7,989 nt of DNA, from NCBI GenBank assembly GCA_013140955.1, contig JABFRY010000191.1, forward strand, positions 1 through 7,989, in the 5' to 3' direction. The stretch comes from Acidobacteriota bacterium (lineage in GTDB: Bacteria; Acidobacteriota; Vicinamibacteria; Vicinamibacterales; UBA2999). Positions within the stretch are counted from its first letter, which is position 1. Every line of letters starts with the position of its first letter. Shown here piece by piece: positions 1 through 5,409 of this stretch. The position numbers and the translations under genes were made by a program. The notes below the pieces were generated by a model that saw only the letters and a list, made by a program, of their open reading frames with translations, did not search any database and was not told where the DNA came from.

Positions 1-1803
1 CCACGGTGCCTGGTAGAGCAGCACGCAGTGCGACTCCCACGCGCCGCGGCCCACGCGCCCGCGCAGCTGGTGCAGCTGCGACAGCCCGAAGCGCTCCGCG
101 TGCTCGATGACCATCACCGTGGCGTTCGGCACGTCGATGCCCACCTCGATCACCGTCGTGGACACCAGCACCTGCGTGCGCCCGGCCGCGAAAGCCTGCA
201 TCACGCGGTCCTTTTCCTCCTGCGGCATGCGTCCGTGCAGCACCGCCACCGACAGGTCGGGAAAGACCGCCGTCTGCAGGTGCTCCGCCATTTCCGTCGC
301 CGAGCGCAGGTCCACCTTCTCGGAGCCTTCGACCAGCGGATAGATCACGTACGCCTGCCGTCCCTGCGCCAGCTGCGATCGTATGAGCCGGTACACGTCC
401 TCGCGCCGCGCATCGGGCACCACTGTGGTCTTCACCGGCGTGCGCCCTGGCGGACGGTCGGGAATCTTCGACACGTCCAGCTCGCTGTAGTCGGTCAGGG
501 CCAGCGTGCGCGGAATCGGCGTGGCCGTCATGAGCAGCACGTCGGGCATCAGGCCCTTCCCCGCCAGCGCCGCCCGCTGCGCCACGCCGAAGCGGTGCTG
601 CTCGTCGATCACCACCAGCCCGAGCTTCGCGAAGCGCACGTCGTCCTGCACGAGCGCGTGCGTCCCCACCACGAGGGCCGAGGTGCCCCGCTCGATGTCG
701 GCGAGCACGCCCTGGCGCTTCTGAGCCCCCAGGCTCCCGGTGAGCAGCTCCACGCGGAAGCGCGAGGACGCCAGCAGCCGGGCCAGCGTGCCGTAGTGCT
801 GCACCGCCAGGATCTCGGTGGGCGCCATGAACGCCACCTGGAGACCGTTCTCCATGGCCACGAGCGCCGCGAGCAGCGCCACGATGGTCTTGCCCGAGCC
901 CACGTCCCCCTGCAGCAACCGGTGCATGGGCGCGGGGCGGAGCATGTCCTCCACGATCTCCTTGAGCGCCACCTTCTGTCCCGGCGTGAGCCGGAACGGC
1001 AGGACGCGCGCCGCGCTCTGGCGGATCCGGTCGTCCACCACCGGCACGTGCGCCTTGCGGAGGTCGTGGCTCGCACGGCGGCGCCACGCGTGCCCCAGCT
1101 GGAAGAGGAAGAACTCCTCGAAGATCAGCCGGCGCTGCGCGGGCGCGCGGAACGCGTTCAATACCTCCACGTCCACGTCCGTGGACGGGAAGTGGGCCTG
1201 TTCGAAGGCCTCGCGCCGGCCCACCAGTCCCAGGCGCGCGCGCACGTCCTCGGGCAGGGGATCCGCCAGGTCGGCGGGCAGCGCGTCGATGGCCGCGCGC
1301 ACCAGGCGGCGCTGCATGTTGGGCGTCACCGAGCCGGTCTTCTCGTAGAACGGCACGATGCGCCCGGTATGGACGCCGGCCAGGTCGCCGCCGATGAGTT
1401 CGTGTTCGGGGTTGAGGAAGTGGAGGCCGCTCGAGTCGAGCTTCACGTCGCCGAAGATCACCACGTCCTGGGGCGGCCGGAGGACGTCGGCCAGGAACGC
1501 CTGGTTGAACCAGGTGCACTTGATGGCGCCGCTGCTGTCGCCCACCACGGCGTGGAAGATGCGGAAGCCGCGTCGCCGCGTGGTGGTGACGCCGGCGCTC
1601 ATGATGCGGCCGAGCACGGCCACCCGCTGCCCGGGCCGCAGCGTGGCGATGGGCTGCATCCGGCTGCGGTCCTCGTAGCGGAACGGCAGCCGCAGCAGCA
1701 GATCGTCGATGGTCGACAGGCCCGCCCGCTTCAGGTCGGCGGCCTTGCGCGGGCCGACGCCCTTCAGGTACTGGAGCGAAGTGGCGAGCACGTCACCGCG
1801 CAA
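1..1803 (-). CDS. recG: ATP-dependent DNA helicase RecG, C-terminus cut by window edge
   Basis: RecG is a superfamily 2 double-stranded DNA translocase that remodels stalled replication forks, R-loops and Holliday junctions. About 601 codons are visible. The N-terminus carries the family's QYLKGVGPRKAADL signature followed by PFRYEDRS, then an OB-fold wedge region. Helicase motifs follow in order: Walker A GDVGSGKT (Lys about 305), the DEQH box (400-403), TATPIPRTLALT (from about 426), TTVIEVGIDVPNA and QLRGRVGRG (579-587). The frame is still open at base 1, so roughly the last 100 residues lie outside the window. There is no suitable ATG. An in-frame TAG at 1807-1809 ends the upstream gene, so the start must be TTG at 1803 or GTG at 1791; I chose TTG, without certainty. 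No clear Shine-Dalgarno precedes either, so coupling to the upstream gene is likely. The helicase motifs make the family assignment secure. Confidence 0.96.
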   Translation of the reverse strand, partial: MRGDVLATSLQYLKGVGPRKAADLKRAGLSTIDDLLLRLPFRYEDRSRMQPIATLRPGQRVAVLGRIMSAGVTTTRRRGFRIFHAVVGDSSGAIKCTWFNQAFLADVLRPPQDVVIFGDVKLDSSGLHFLNPEHELIGGDLAGVHTGRIVPFYEKTGSVTPNMQRRLVRAAIDALPADLADPLPEDVRARLGLVGRREAFEQAHFPSTDVDVEVLNAFRAPAQRRLIFEEFFLFQLGHAWRRRASHDLRKAHVPVVDDRIRQSAARVLPFRLTPGQKVALKEIVEDMLRPAPMHRLLQGDVGSGKTIVALLAALVAMENGLQVAFMAPTEILAVQHYGTLARLLASSRFRVELLTGSLGAQKRQGVLADIERGTSALVVGTHALVQDDVRFAKLGLVVIDEQHRFGVAQRAALAGKGLMPDVLLMTATPIPRTLALTDYSELDVSKIPDRPPGRTPVKTTVVPDARREDVYRLIRSQLAQGRQAYVIYPLVEGSEKVDLRSATEMAEHLQTAVFPDLSVAVLHGRMPQEEKDRVMQAFAAGRTQVLVSTTVIEVGIDVPNATVMVIEHAERFGLSQLHQLRGRVGRGAWESHCVLLYQAPW

Positions 1804-1806
1804 GCG

Positions 1807-2409
1807 CTACTGCACCACGATGGCGCGGGCCCGTTCAATCTGGATGCGCTCGATGGAGGACGGCAGGTCGAACGGGCGGCCGAGTTGTGTGCCGCCGGGG
1901 TTCTCGGGCGACCGGGTATAGAAGGCCACGATCTCGAAGAGCATGGAGGCCGGCACGGGAATGCCGGCGATGTCGGCGCGCTCCACCTCGAACCGGGCCT
2001 GTCCGCCGCCCGTTCGCAAGACCCCACTGGTGGTGACCGGCAGACGGCCGCCTACCAGGCTCCACGGGTCGAAGAGGCCCCCACTCGATCGGCTGCGCGA
2101 CACCGCGTCGAGGTCGACCACCGCGCGCCCGGTGACGCGGTCCTGTCCCTCGAACGTGAGCTGGGGCTCGGCCACGCCCTCGGGCACCTCGGCCGGGGAT
2201 CCGTACAGGAGCCAGGAATTCACCTCGTCCTGGCTCACGATGGTCCGCACCGCGGGCCCACCCGGGGCGCGCGGGCCCCGCTTCGAGATGTCGTCCAGCT
2301 TGCGTTCGAACGCGGGGACCAGGCTGCGCGAGGGCGCCGCCATGAGGACCGGCACCAGCAGGAGCCCGATGCCGAGGGCGACGCTGGCGGCGTGACGTCG
2401 TGTGTGCAT
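1807..2409 (-). CDS. Exported protein of unknown function upstream of recG
   Basis: This is a 200-residue protein with a clear Sec-type signal: a positive start (MHTRRH), a hydrophobic core at about residues 9-25 and a small-residue region (AAPS) where cleavage could occur. No lipobox cysteine is seen. The mature part has a short charged stretch (FERKLDDISKRG), a conserved-looking segment IVSQDEVNSWLLYG (57-70), then alternating short hydrophobic segments suggesting a beta-rich fold. No catalytic motif is visible. By feel it resembles LmeA/DUF2993-like or other lipid-binding beta-sheet proteins, but that is only inference. The start is set by a strong GGGAGG five bases upstream of the ATG and by the signal peptide; a longer reading frame upstream lacks both. 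Its stop is 3 bases before the proposed recG start, so the two are probably one transcript, although an envelope protein and a helicase have no obvious shared role. Confidence 0.8.
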   Translation of the reverse strand: MHTRRHAASVALGIGLLLVPVLMAAPSRSLVPAFERKLDDISKRGPRAPGGPAVRTIVSQDEVNSWLLYGSPAEVPEGVAEPQLTFEGQDRVTGRAVVDLDAVSRSRSSGGLFDPWSLVGGRLPVTTSGVLRTGGGQARFEVERADIAGIPVPASMLFEIVAFYTRSPENPGGTQLGRPFDLPSSIERIQIERARAIVVQ

Positions 2410-2414
2410 GGGCG

Positions 2415-2420
2415 CCTCCC
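2415..2420 (-). promoter_or_regulatory. Shine-Dalgarno of the exported protein
   Basis: GGGAGG on the minus strand lies 5 bases before the ATG at 2409. It fixes this start over longer in-frame alternatives reaching back to about 2562. Confidence 0.75.
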
Positions 2421-2424
2421 GGAC

Positions 2425-2455
2425 GGTGCTGCGGTCAGGGCCGCAGTGTAGCACC
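2425..2455. repeat. Bulged inverted repeat in the divergent control region
   Basis: CTGCGG (2429-2434) and CCGCAG (2441-2446) form a perfect 6-bp stem around a six-base spacer. GGTG (2425-2428) and CACC (2452-2455) extend it after a five-base bulge (2447-2451). It covers the -10 candidate and transcript start of the minus-strand gene pair. It could be an operator or a hairpin at the 5' end of that transcript. It has no T-run, so it is not a typical intrinsic terminator. Confidence 0.5.
2445..2453 (-). promoter_or_regulatory. Candidate extended -10 promoter for the exported protein-recG pair
   Basis: On the minus strand the sequence reads TGC-TACACT: an extended -10 TG element plus a hexamer matching TATAAT at four of six positions. 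No convincing -35 lies at 16-18 bp. A start of transcription near 2438 would give a leader of about 30 bases ending in the GGGAGG ribosome binding site. This is a motif match only. Confidence 0.35.
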
Positions 2456-2462
2456 GAAATTC

Positions 2463-2491
2463 TTGATCTTCGCCTTTCGTTCGCATATAGT
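2463..2491 (+). promoter_or_regulatory. Predicted sigma-70-type promoter of lexA
   Basis: TTGATC (2463-2468) and TATAGT (2486-2491) are separated by exactly 17 bp, each close to the consensus hexamer. Transcription would start near 2498, about 48 bases before the lexA GTG. The spacer holds GTTC-like elements that are candidate LexA half-sites, so a bound repressor would sit between the -35 and -10 boxes. Confidence 0.65.
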
Positions 2492-2505
2492 CGGCGTCCA
2501 GTCGG
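2468..2505 (+). promoter_or_regulatory. Candidate LexA operator: four GTTC-like elements at 11-bp period
   Basis: CTTCG (2468), GTTCG (2479), GTCGG (2490) and GTCGG (2501) begin exactly 11 bp apart. The first pair reads CTTC-N7-GTTC, one base from the direct-repeat LexA site GTTC-N7-GTTC known from Alphaproteobacteria. The array spans the promoter spacer, the -10 box and the predicted transcript start, where an autorepressor would be expected. No good CGAAC-N4-GTTCG dyad of the Gram-positive type is present. The later repeats are weaker, and the assignment is inference. Confidence 0.35.
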
Positions 2506-2534
2506 CCCGGCCTTCTGCCGGGGCGGGCGAGCCC

Positions 2535-2541
2535 GAGGAGG
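2535..2541 (+). promoter_or_regulatory. Shine-Dalgarno that decides the lexA GTG start
   Basis: GAGGAGG lies 4 bases before the GTG at 2546. It is the only strong site nearby. The frame upstream is open but lies over the predicted promoter, so the GTG is the real start. Confidence 0.75.
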
Positions 2542-2545
2542 CCCT

Positions 2546-3154
2546 GTGCAGCCGCTTACCAAACGTCAGCGCGAGATCCTGGACTACCTCAACGATTTCA
2601 TCCAGCAGCACGGCTACGCGCCGAGCCTCGAAGAGATTGGCCGGCGGTTCAACCTGTCGTCGCTCGCCACGGTGCACAAGCACCTCACCAACCTGCAGGA
2701 GAAGGGCTTCATCCGTCGCGCCTGGAACCGCAGCCGCTCCGTGGAACTCGTGCCCACCCGCGTGGCGGGCCGGGCGCAGGAACTCCCGCTGCTCGGGTAC
2801 GTGGCGGCGGGCGCGCCCATCGAGGCCATTGCCGGCACCGAAACCATCGCCGTGCCGGAGGCGCTCGTCGGCAAGCGCGACAGCTACGTGCTGCGCGTCC
2901 GCGGCAGCTCGATGATCGACGAGCAGATCCGCGACGGCGACTTCGTGATCGTCGAGGACCGCAAGTCGGCCGACGACGGCGAGATGGTCATCGCGCTCAT
3001 CGGCGGCCACGACGTGACACTCAAGAAGTTCTATCGGGAACAGGGGGGGCGCGTCCGGCTGCAGCCGGCCAACCCCGCGATGCAGCCGATGCTCTTCGAT
3101 CCGGACCAGGTCCAGGTGCAGGGCGTGGTGGTCGGCGTCATGCGAAGATACTGA
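2546..3154 (+). CDS. lexA: SOS-response transcriptional repressor LexA
   Basis: LexA represses DNA-damage genes and inactivates itself by autocleavage stimulated by RecA filaments. The GTG start gives 202 residues, the same length as E. coli LexA. The N-terminal winged helix-turn-helix (1-70) begins LTKRQREILDYL, with PSLEEIGRRF and the recognition helix SSLATVHKHL (38-47). A short linker leads to the S24 peptidase domain: the cleavage site is Ala88-Gly89 in GYVAAGAP, the nucleophile is Ser122 in GSSM, and the general-base lysine is Lys160 in VTLKKF. All residues needed for cleavage are present, so the protein should be a working, cleavable repressor. The recognition helix resembles Bacillus-type LexA more than the E. 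coli type, so a consensus E. coli SOS box should not be assumed. It is probably autoregulated through the period-11 elements upstream, and probably leads an operon with the downstream genes. Confidence 0.96.
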   Translation: MQPLTKRQREILDYLNDFIQQHGYAPSLEEIGRRFNLSSLATVHKHLTNLQEKGFIRRAWNRSRSVELVPTRVAGRAQELPLLGYVAAGAPIEAIAGTETIAVPEALVGKRDSYVLRVRGSSMIDEQIRDGDFVIVEDRKSADDGEMVIALIGGHDVTLKKFYREQGGRVRLQPANPAMQPMLFDPDQVQVQGVVVGVMRRY

Positions 3155-3160
3155 CCGTGC

Positions 3161-3178
3161 CGCCGGCCAGCGCCGGTG
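3161..3178 (+). repeat. GC-rich stem-loop between lexA and the DUF3467 gene
   Basis: CCGGC (3163-3167), a CAGC loop and GCCGG (3172-3176), extended by a G-T and a C-G pair, give a 7-bp hairpin. It begins six bases after the lexA stop codon and ends two bases before the next Shine-Dalgarno. There is no T-run, so termination is unlikely. It could shield the lexA message end or tune translation of the next gene. Confidence 0.4.
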
Positions 3179-3180
3179 CT

Positions 3181-3185
3181 GGAGG
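3181..3185 (+). promoter_or_regulatory. Shine-Dalgarno that decides the DUF3467 gene start
   Basis: GGAGG stands 4 bases before the ATG at 3190. It favours this start over an in-frame start at 3157, which lies only two bases after the lexA stop and has no ribosome binding site. Confidence 0.75.
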
Positions 3186-3189
3186 TGTC

Positions 3190-3510
3190 ATGGCCGACGA
3201 GTCCAAGTCCATCAATTTCACGATCGTCCCCGACGAGCCCACCGATCTCGCGCGGACCTACGCCAACTTCTGCTCGGTCGCCCATACACCGTTCGATGTC
3301 ACGCTCACCTTCTGCGAAGTGATGCCGCTGTCGGACCGCGACGTGCGCGAGGCGGCCAAGGATCACGTGGTCCGGGCGCCCGTGCGGGCGCGGGTCGTCG
3401 TGCCGGTGCAGTTCGTGCCGACGCTCATCACGGCGCTCCAGGAGCACATGCGGGTGTTCGCCGACTCGTACGCCAACGTGGGCTGGACCAAGCAGAACCC
3501 CGTCCACTGA
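3190..3510 (+). CDS. DUF3467 domain-containing protein
   Basis: This small acidic protein of 106 residues is recognised as DUF3467 from its pattern. It has an N-terminal segment (ESKSINFTIVPDE), then TYANFCSVAHTPFDVTLTF, where the family typically has an ANFxxV...PxE(L/V)xLDF strand pair. A central RVVVPVQFVPTLITALQEHM segment follows, where the family has a conserved strand leading into a long helix, and then a short tail. No catalytic residues, signal peptide or membrane segment are seen. The function of the family is not established; sandwich-like dimers with regulatory roles are a possibility only. The gene sits between lexA and nth. Its TGA overlaps the ATG of nth (TGATG), so the pair is translationally coupled. 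That places it in the likely SOS/repair transcript but does not prove a repair role. The family call rests on remembered pattern. Confidence 0.78.
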   Translation: MADESKSINFTIVPDEPTDLARTYANFCSVAHTPFDVTLTFCEVMPLSDRDVREAAKDHVVRAPVRARVVVPVQFVPTLITALQEHMRVFADSYANVGWTKQNPVH

Positions 3511-4241
3511 TGGGCGGTCGCCGAGGCGCTGCACGGCCGTCGGTGTCCGGGCCCGAGCCACCGTCGGCGCGGGCGATGGACGGTGGTGTGGCGCGCCGGA
3601 TCGTGGACGCCCTGCTCCGTCAACATCCGGGCGCGGACACCGAACTCCACTTCCGCACCCCGTTCGAACTGCTGGTCGCCACGATGCTCTCGGCGCAGTC
3701 CACCGACGCACGCGTCAACCTGGTGACGCCGGCGCTGTTCGCCCGCTATCCGGACGCCCGCCGCCTGGCCGAGGCCGTTCCCGAGGACCTCGAGGCGCTC
3801 ATCGTCTCCACGGGCTTCTTCAGGCAGAAGACGCGGGCGCTGCTCGGCATGGCCGCTCAGCTCGTCGAGCATCACGGCGGCGAGGTGCCGGCGAGCATGG
3901 ACGCGCTCACGGCGCTGCCGGGCGTGGGCCGGAAGACGGCCAACGTCGTCCTCGGACATGCGCTGGGCGTGCCGGGCTTTCCCGTCGATCGGCACGTCCT
4001 GCGGGTGGCGACGCGCCTGGGGCTCGCCTCCGGCACCGACCCGGTGAAGGTGGAAGCCCAGGTGTGCGCGGCGTTGCCGGCCAGCCTGTGGACACAGGCG
4101 TCGGACGCGCTCATCCTTCACGGCCGGCGTGTCTGCCGTCCCACCACGCCCCTGTGCAGCCGCTGCGCCGCCCGCACCGACTGCCGCTACCCCCCTGCCA
4201 CTGCCGATGCGCCGCGACGCGTTCGAACGCCTCGTCGTTGA
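3510..4241 (+). CDS. nth: Endonuclease III (DNA glycosylase / AP lyase)
   Basis: Nth removes oxidised pyrimidines from DNA and nicks the resulting abasic site by beta-elimination, in base-excision repair. Domains in order: the helical core with LLVATMLSAQSTD (about 55-66), the helix-hairpin-helix LPGVGRKTANVVLG (136-149) with catalytic Lys142, and the catalytic aspartate Asp160 in PVDRHVLRV. A C-terminal [4Fe-4S] ligand set follows: Cys209, 216, 219 and 225, spaced C-x6-C-x2-C-x5-C as in the family. Lys plus Asp marks a bifunctional Nth rather than MutY, which lacks the lysine. The ATG at 3510 overlaps the upstream stop as TGATG and gives 243 residues, longer than the 211 of E. coli. The first 22 residues are low-complexity, and ATG at 3576 (221 residues) is a plausible alternative. 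Neither start has a Shine-Dalgarno; coupling favours 3510. Confidence 0.95.
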   Translation: MGGRRGAARPSVSGPEPPSARAMDGGVARRIVDALLRQHPGADTELHFRTPFELLVATMLSAQSTDARVNLVTPALFARYPDARRLAEAVPEDLEALIVSTGFFRQKTRALLGMAAQLVEHHGGEVPASMDALTALPGVGRKTANVVLGHALGVPGFPVDRHVLRVATRLGLASGTDPVKVEAQVCAALPASLWTQASDALILHGRRVCRPTTPLCSRCAARTDCRYPPATADAPRRVRTPRR

Positions 4242-4611
4242 GGCCATGGCGCTCGTGCCGCGCCGCTTTCGCGACGAGATGCGCAACATCGCCATCGTCG
4301 TGGAGGACGAGCCGTCGCCCGAGCTGCTCGAGGAGATGGAGATCGAGCCGCCGGACTCGCTCTACGGCCTCTACCAGGGCACGCCGATCACCGAGCGGTC
4401 GTGGGACCAGGGCAACGACCTGCCGGACCGCATCACGCTCTACCAGATCCCCATCGAGGAGGACTGCGACGACGCGGACGACGTGCGCGCGGTGATCGGG
4501 GAGACGTTGATTCACGAGATCGGCCACTACTTCGGCCTCAGCGAGGACGAGATCGAAGAGATCGAGGAGCGGTACTGGCGCGGCGAGACCCTGACCGAGG
4601 ACGACGAGTGA
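4207..4611 (+). CDS. Metallopeptidase family protein (zincin-like, PF06262/DUF1025)
   Basis: This acidic cytosolic protein of 134 residues has the zincin signature HEIGHYFGLSEDEI: HExxH at 103-107, followed by the G-[LI]-S-[DE] continuation typical of PF06262. It also has the family's LYGLYQGTPITERS (52-65) and LPDRITLYQIPI (72-83). Two histidines and Glu104 would bind zinc and act in catalysis as in other zincins. The family is annotated as a possible minimal metallopeptidase, but no physiological substrate is established. The start at 4207 fits the usual family N-terminus (FERLVVEAMALVPRRF). A longer version from GTG 4129 would add only an Ala/Pro-rich stretch read out of frame through the nth iron-sulphur cluster codons. 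The gene overlaps nth by 35 bp and has a pyrimidine-rich, Shine-Dalgarno-free upstream region, so it is probably translated by coupling. It overlaps rsmA by 4 bp. Confidence 0.88.
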   Translation: MRRDAFERLVVEAMALVPRRFRDEMRNIAIVVEDEPSPELLEEMEIEPPDSLYGLYQGTPITERSWDQGNDLPDRITLYQIPIEEDCDDADDVRAVIGETLIHEIGHYFGLSEDEIEEIEERYWRGETLTEDDE

Positions 4612-5408
4612 AGTACGCGCCCGCGAAGAAGCGCTTCGGCCAGCACTTCCTCGAACCCGCCTGGGTGGACAAGCTGGTCAAGGCGCTGTCCCCCGCGTCG
4701 AGCGATACCTTCCTCGAGATCGGCCCCGGCCGTGGTGCGCTCACCCGCCCGCTCGCCCGTCGCGTGTCGCGCGTGGTGGCCGTGGAGATCGACCGTGGAC
4801 TGGCCGCCGCGCTGCCCACCGCGCTCGGCGCCGACAACGTGGTGGTGGTGTGCGACGACTTCCTGCAGGTGGACATCGACCACATCCTGGGCACCGCCCT
4901 CCGGCCCGTACGTGTTGTGGGCAACCTCCCCTACAACCTCTCCACCCCCATCCTGTTCCGCCTCATCGCCCTGGCCGGGGACGGCGCCGTGTTCTCCGAC
5001 GCCACCCTGATGCTGCAACGCGAGGTGGCCGACCGGCTCGTGGCCACACCCGGCTCGTCCGACTACGGCGCGCTGGCGGTGCAGGTGGCCCTGGTGGCCG
5101 ACGTGGAGCGCCTGCTCGTCCTGCCGCCCGGGGCGTTCAGGCCCCCGCCCGCCGTGCGGTCGGCGGTGGTGCGCCTGCGCTTCCGGCCGCCGGCCTTCGA
5201 CATCGGAGACCGCAAGGTGTTCGAGACAGTGACCCGCGGCGTCTTCCTCCAGCGGCGCAAGATGCTCGGCAACGCCCTCGAGCCGGTGGCGCACGGGCTG
5301 GGCGACACGGCCGCCGGGATGCTGCAGCGAGCGGGGATCGATCCTCAGCGCCGACCCCAGACGCTGACCCTCGCCGAGATGGTGAGCCTTGCGAGAGCTG
5401 TGCTATAG
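4608..5408 (+). CDS. rsmA: 16S rRNA (adenine(1518)-N6/adenine(1519)-N6)-dimethyltransferase RsmA/KsgA
   Basis: RsmA transfers four methyl groups from S-adenosylmethionine to two adjacent adenines in helix 45 of 16S rRNA, a late checkpoint in 30S assembly. The 266-residue protein shows the family N-terminus KKRFGQHFL (7-15), SAM motif I FLEIGPGRGALT (35-46), motif II VAVEID (57-62), the acidic motif CDDF (82-85) and catalytic NLPYNLSTPILF (106-117). These are followed by LMLQREVADRL and PPGAFRPPPAV, also typical of RsmA/TFB1M rather than Erm resistance methylases. Length is normal. The start is GTG at 4608, overlapping the previous stop as GTGA, with GAGG seven bases upstream. The stop TAG at 5406-5408 falls inside the -10 hexamer of the predicted RNase J promoter. 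It is probably the last gene of the lexA-led operon, and no terminator is visible behind it. Confidence 0.96.
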   Translation: MKYAPAKKRFGQHFLEPAWVDKLVKALSPASSDTFLEIGPGRGALTRPLARRVSRVVAVEIDRGLAAALPTALGADNVVVVCDDFLQVDIDHILGTALRPVRVVGNLPYNLSTPILFRLIALAGDGAVFSDATLMLQREVADRLVATPGSSDYGALAVQVALVADVERLLVLPPGAFRPPPAVRSAVVRLRFRPPAFDIGDRKVFETVTRGVFLQRRKMLGNALEPVAHGLGDTAAGMLQRAGIDPQRRPQTLTLAEMVSLARAVL

Positions 5409-5409
5409 T
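5401..5409 (+). promoter_or_regulatory. Predicted extended -10 promoter of the RNase J gene
   Basis: TGC-TATAGT combines an extended -10 TG with the same TATAGT hexamer seen at lexA. It overlaps the last codons and stop of rsmA. A weak -35 candidate (TGGTGA, 5380-5385) lies 18 bp upstream. Transcription from near 5416 would give a leader of about 160 bases before the ATG. Confidence 0.55.

Noticed and set aside
28..2451. An 807-codon open frame on the plus strand, opposite recG and the exported protein gene
   Set aside because: It is His/Arg/Ala-rich, has no domain signature or ribosome binding site, and is fully antisense to a gene with every RecG helicase motif. High GC content makes such long shadow frames common.
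2435..3010. A 191-codon minus-strand frame opposite lexA, and similar long minus-strand frames opposite nth (3363-4295), rsmA (4527-5294) and rnj (5608-6984)
   Set aside because: All are compositional shadows of genes whose catalytic residues are intact. None shows a recognisable motif.
3043..3049. Run of seven G in lexA as a possible phase-variation or frameshift site
   Set aside because: The frame is intact through it and the catalytic Lys160 lies upstream. In GC-rich DNA a single G7 run is weak evidence of programmed slippage.
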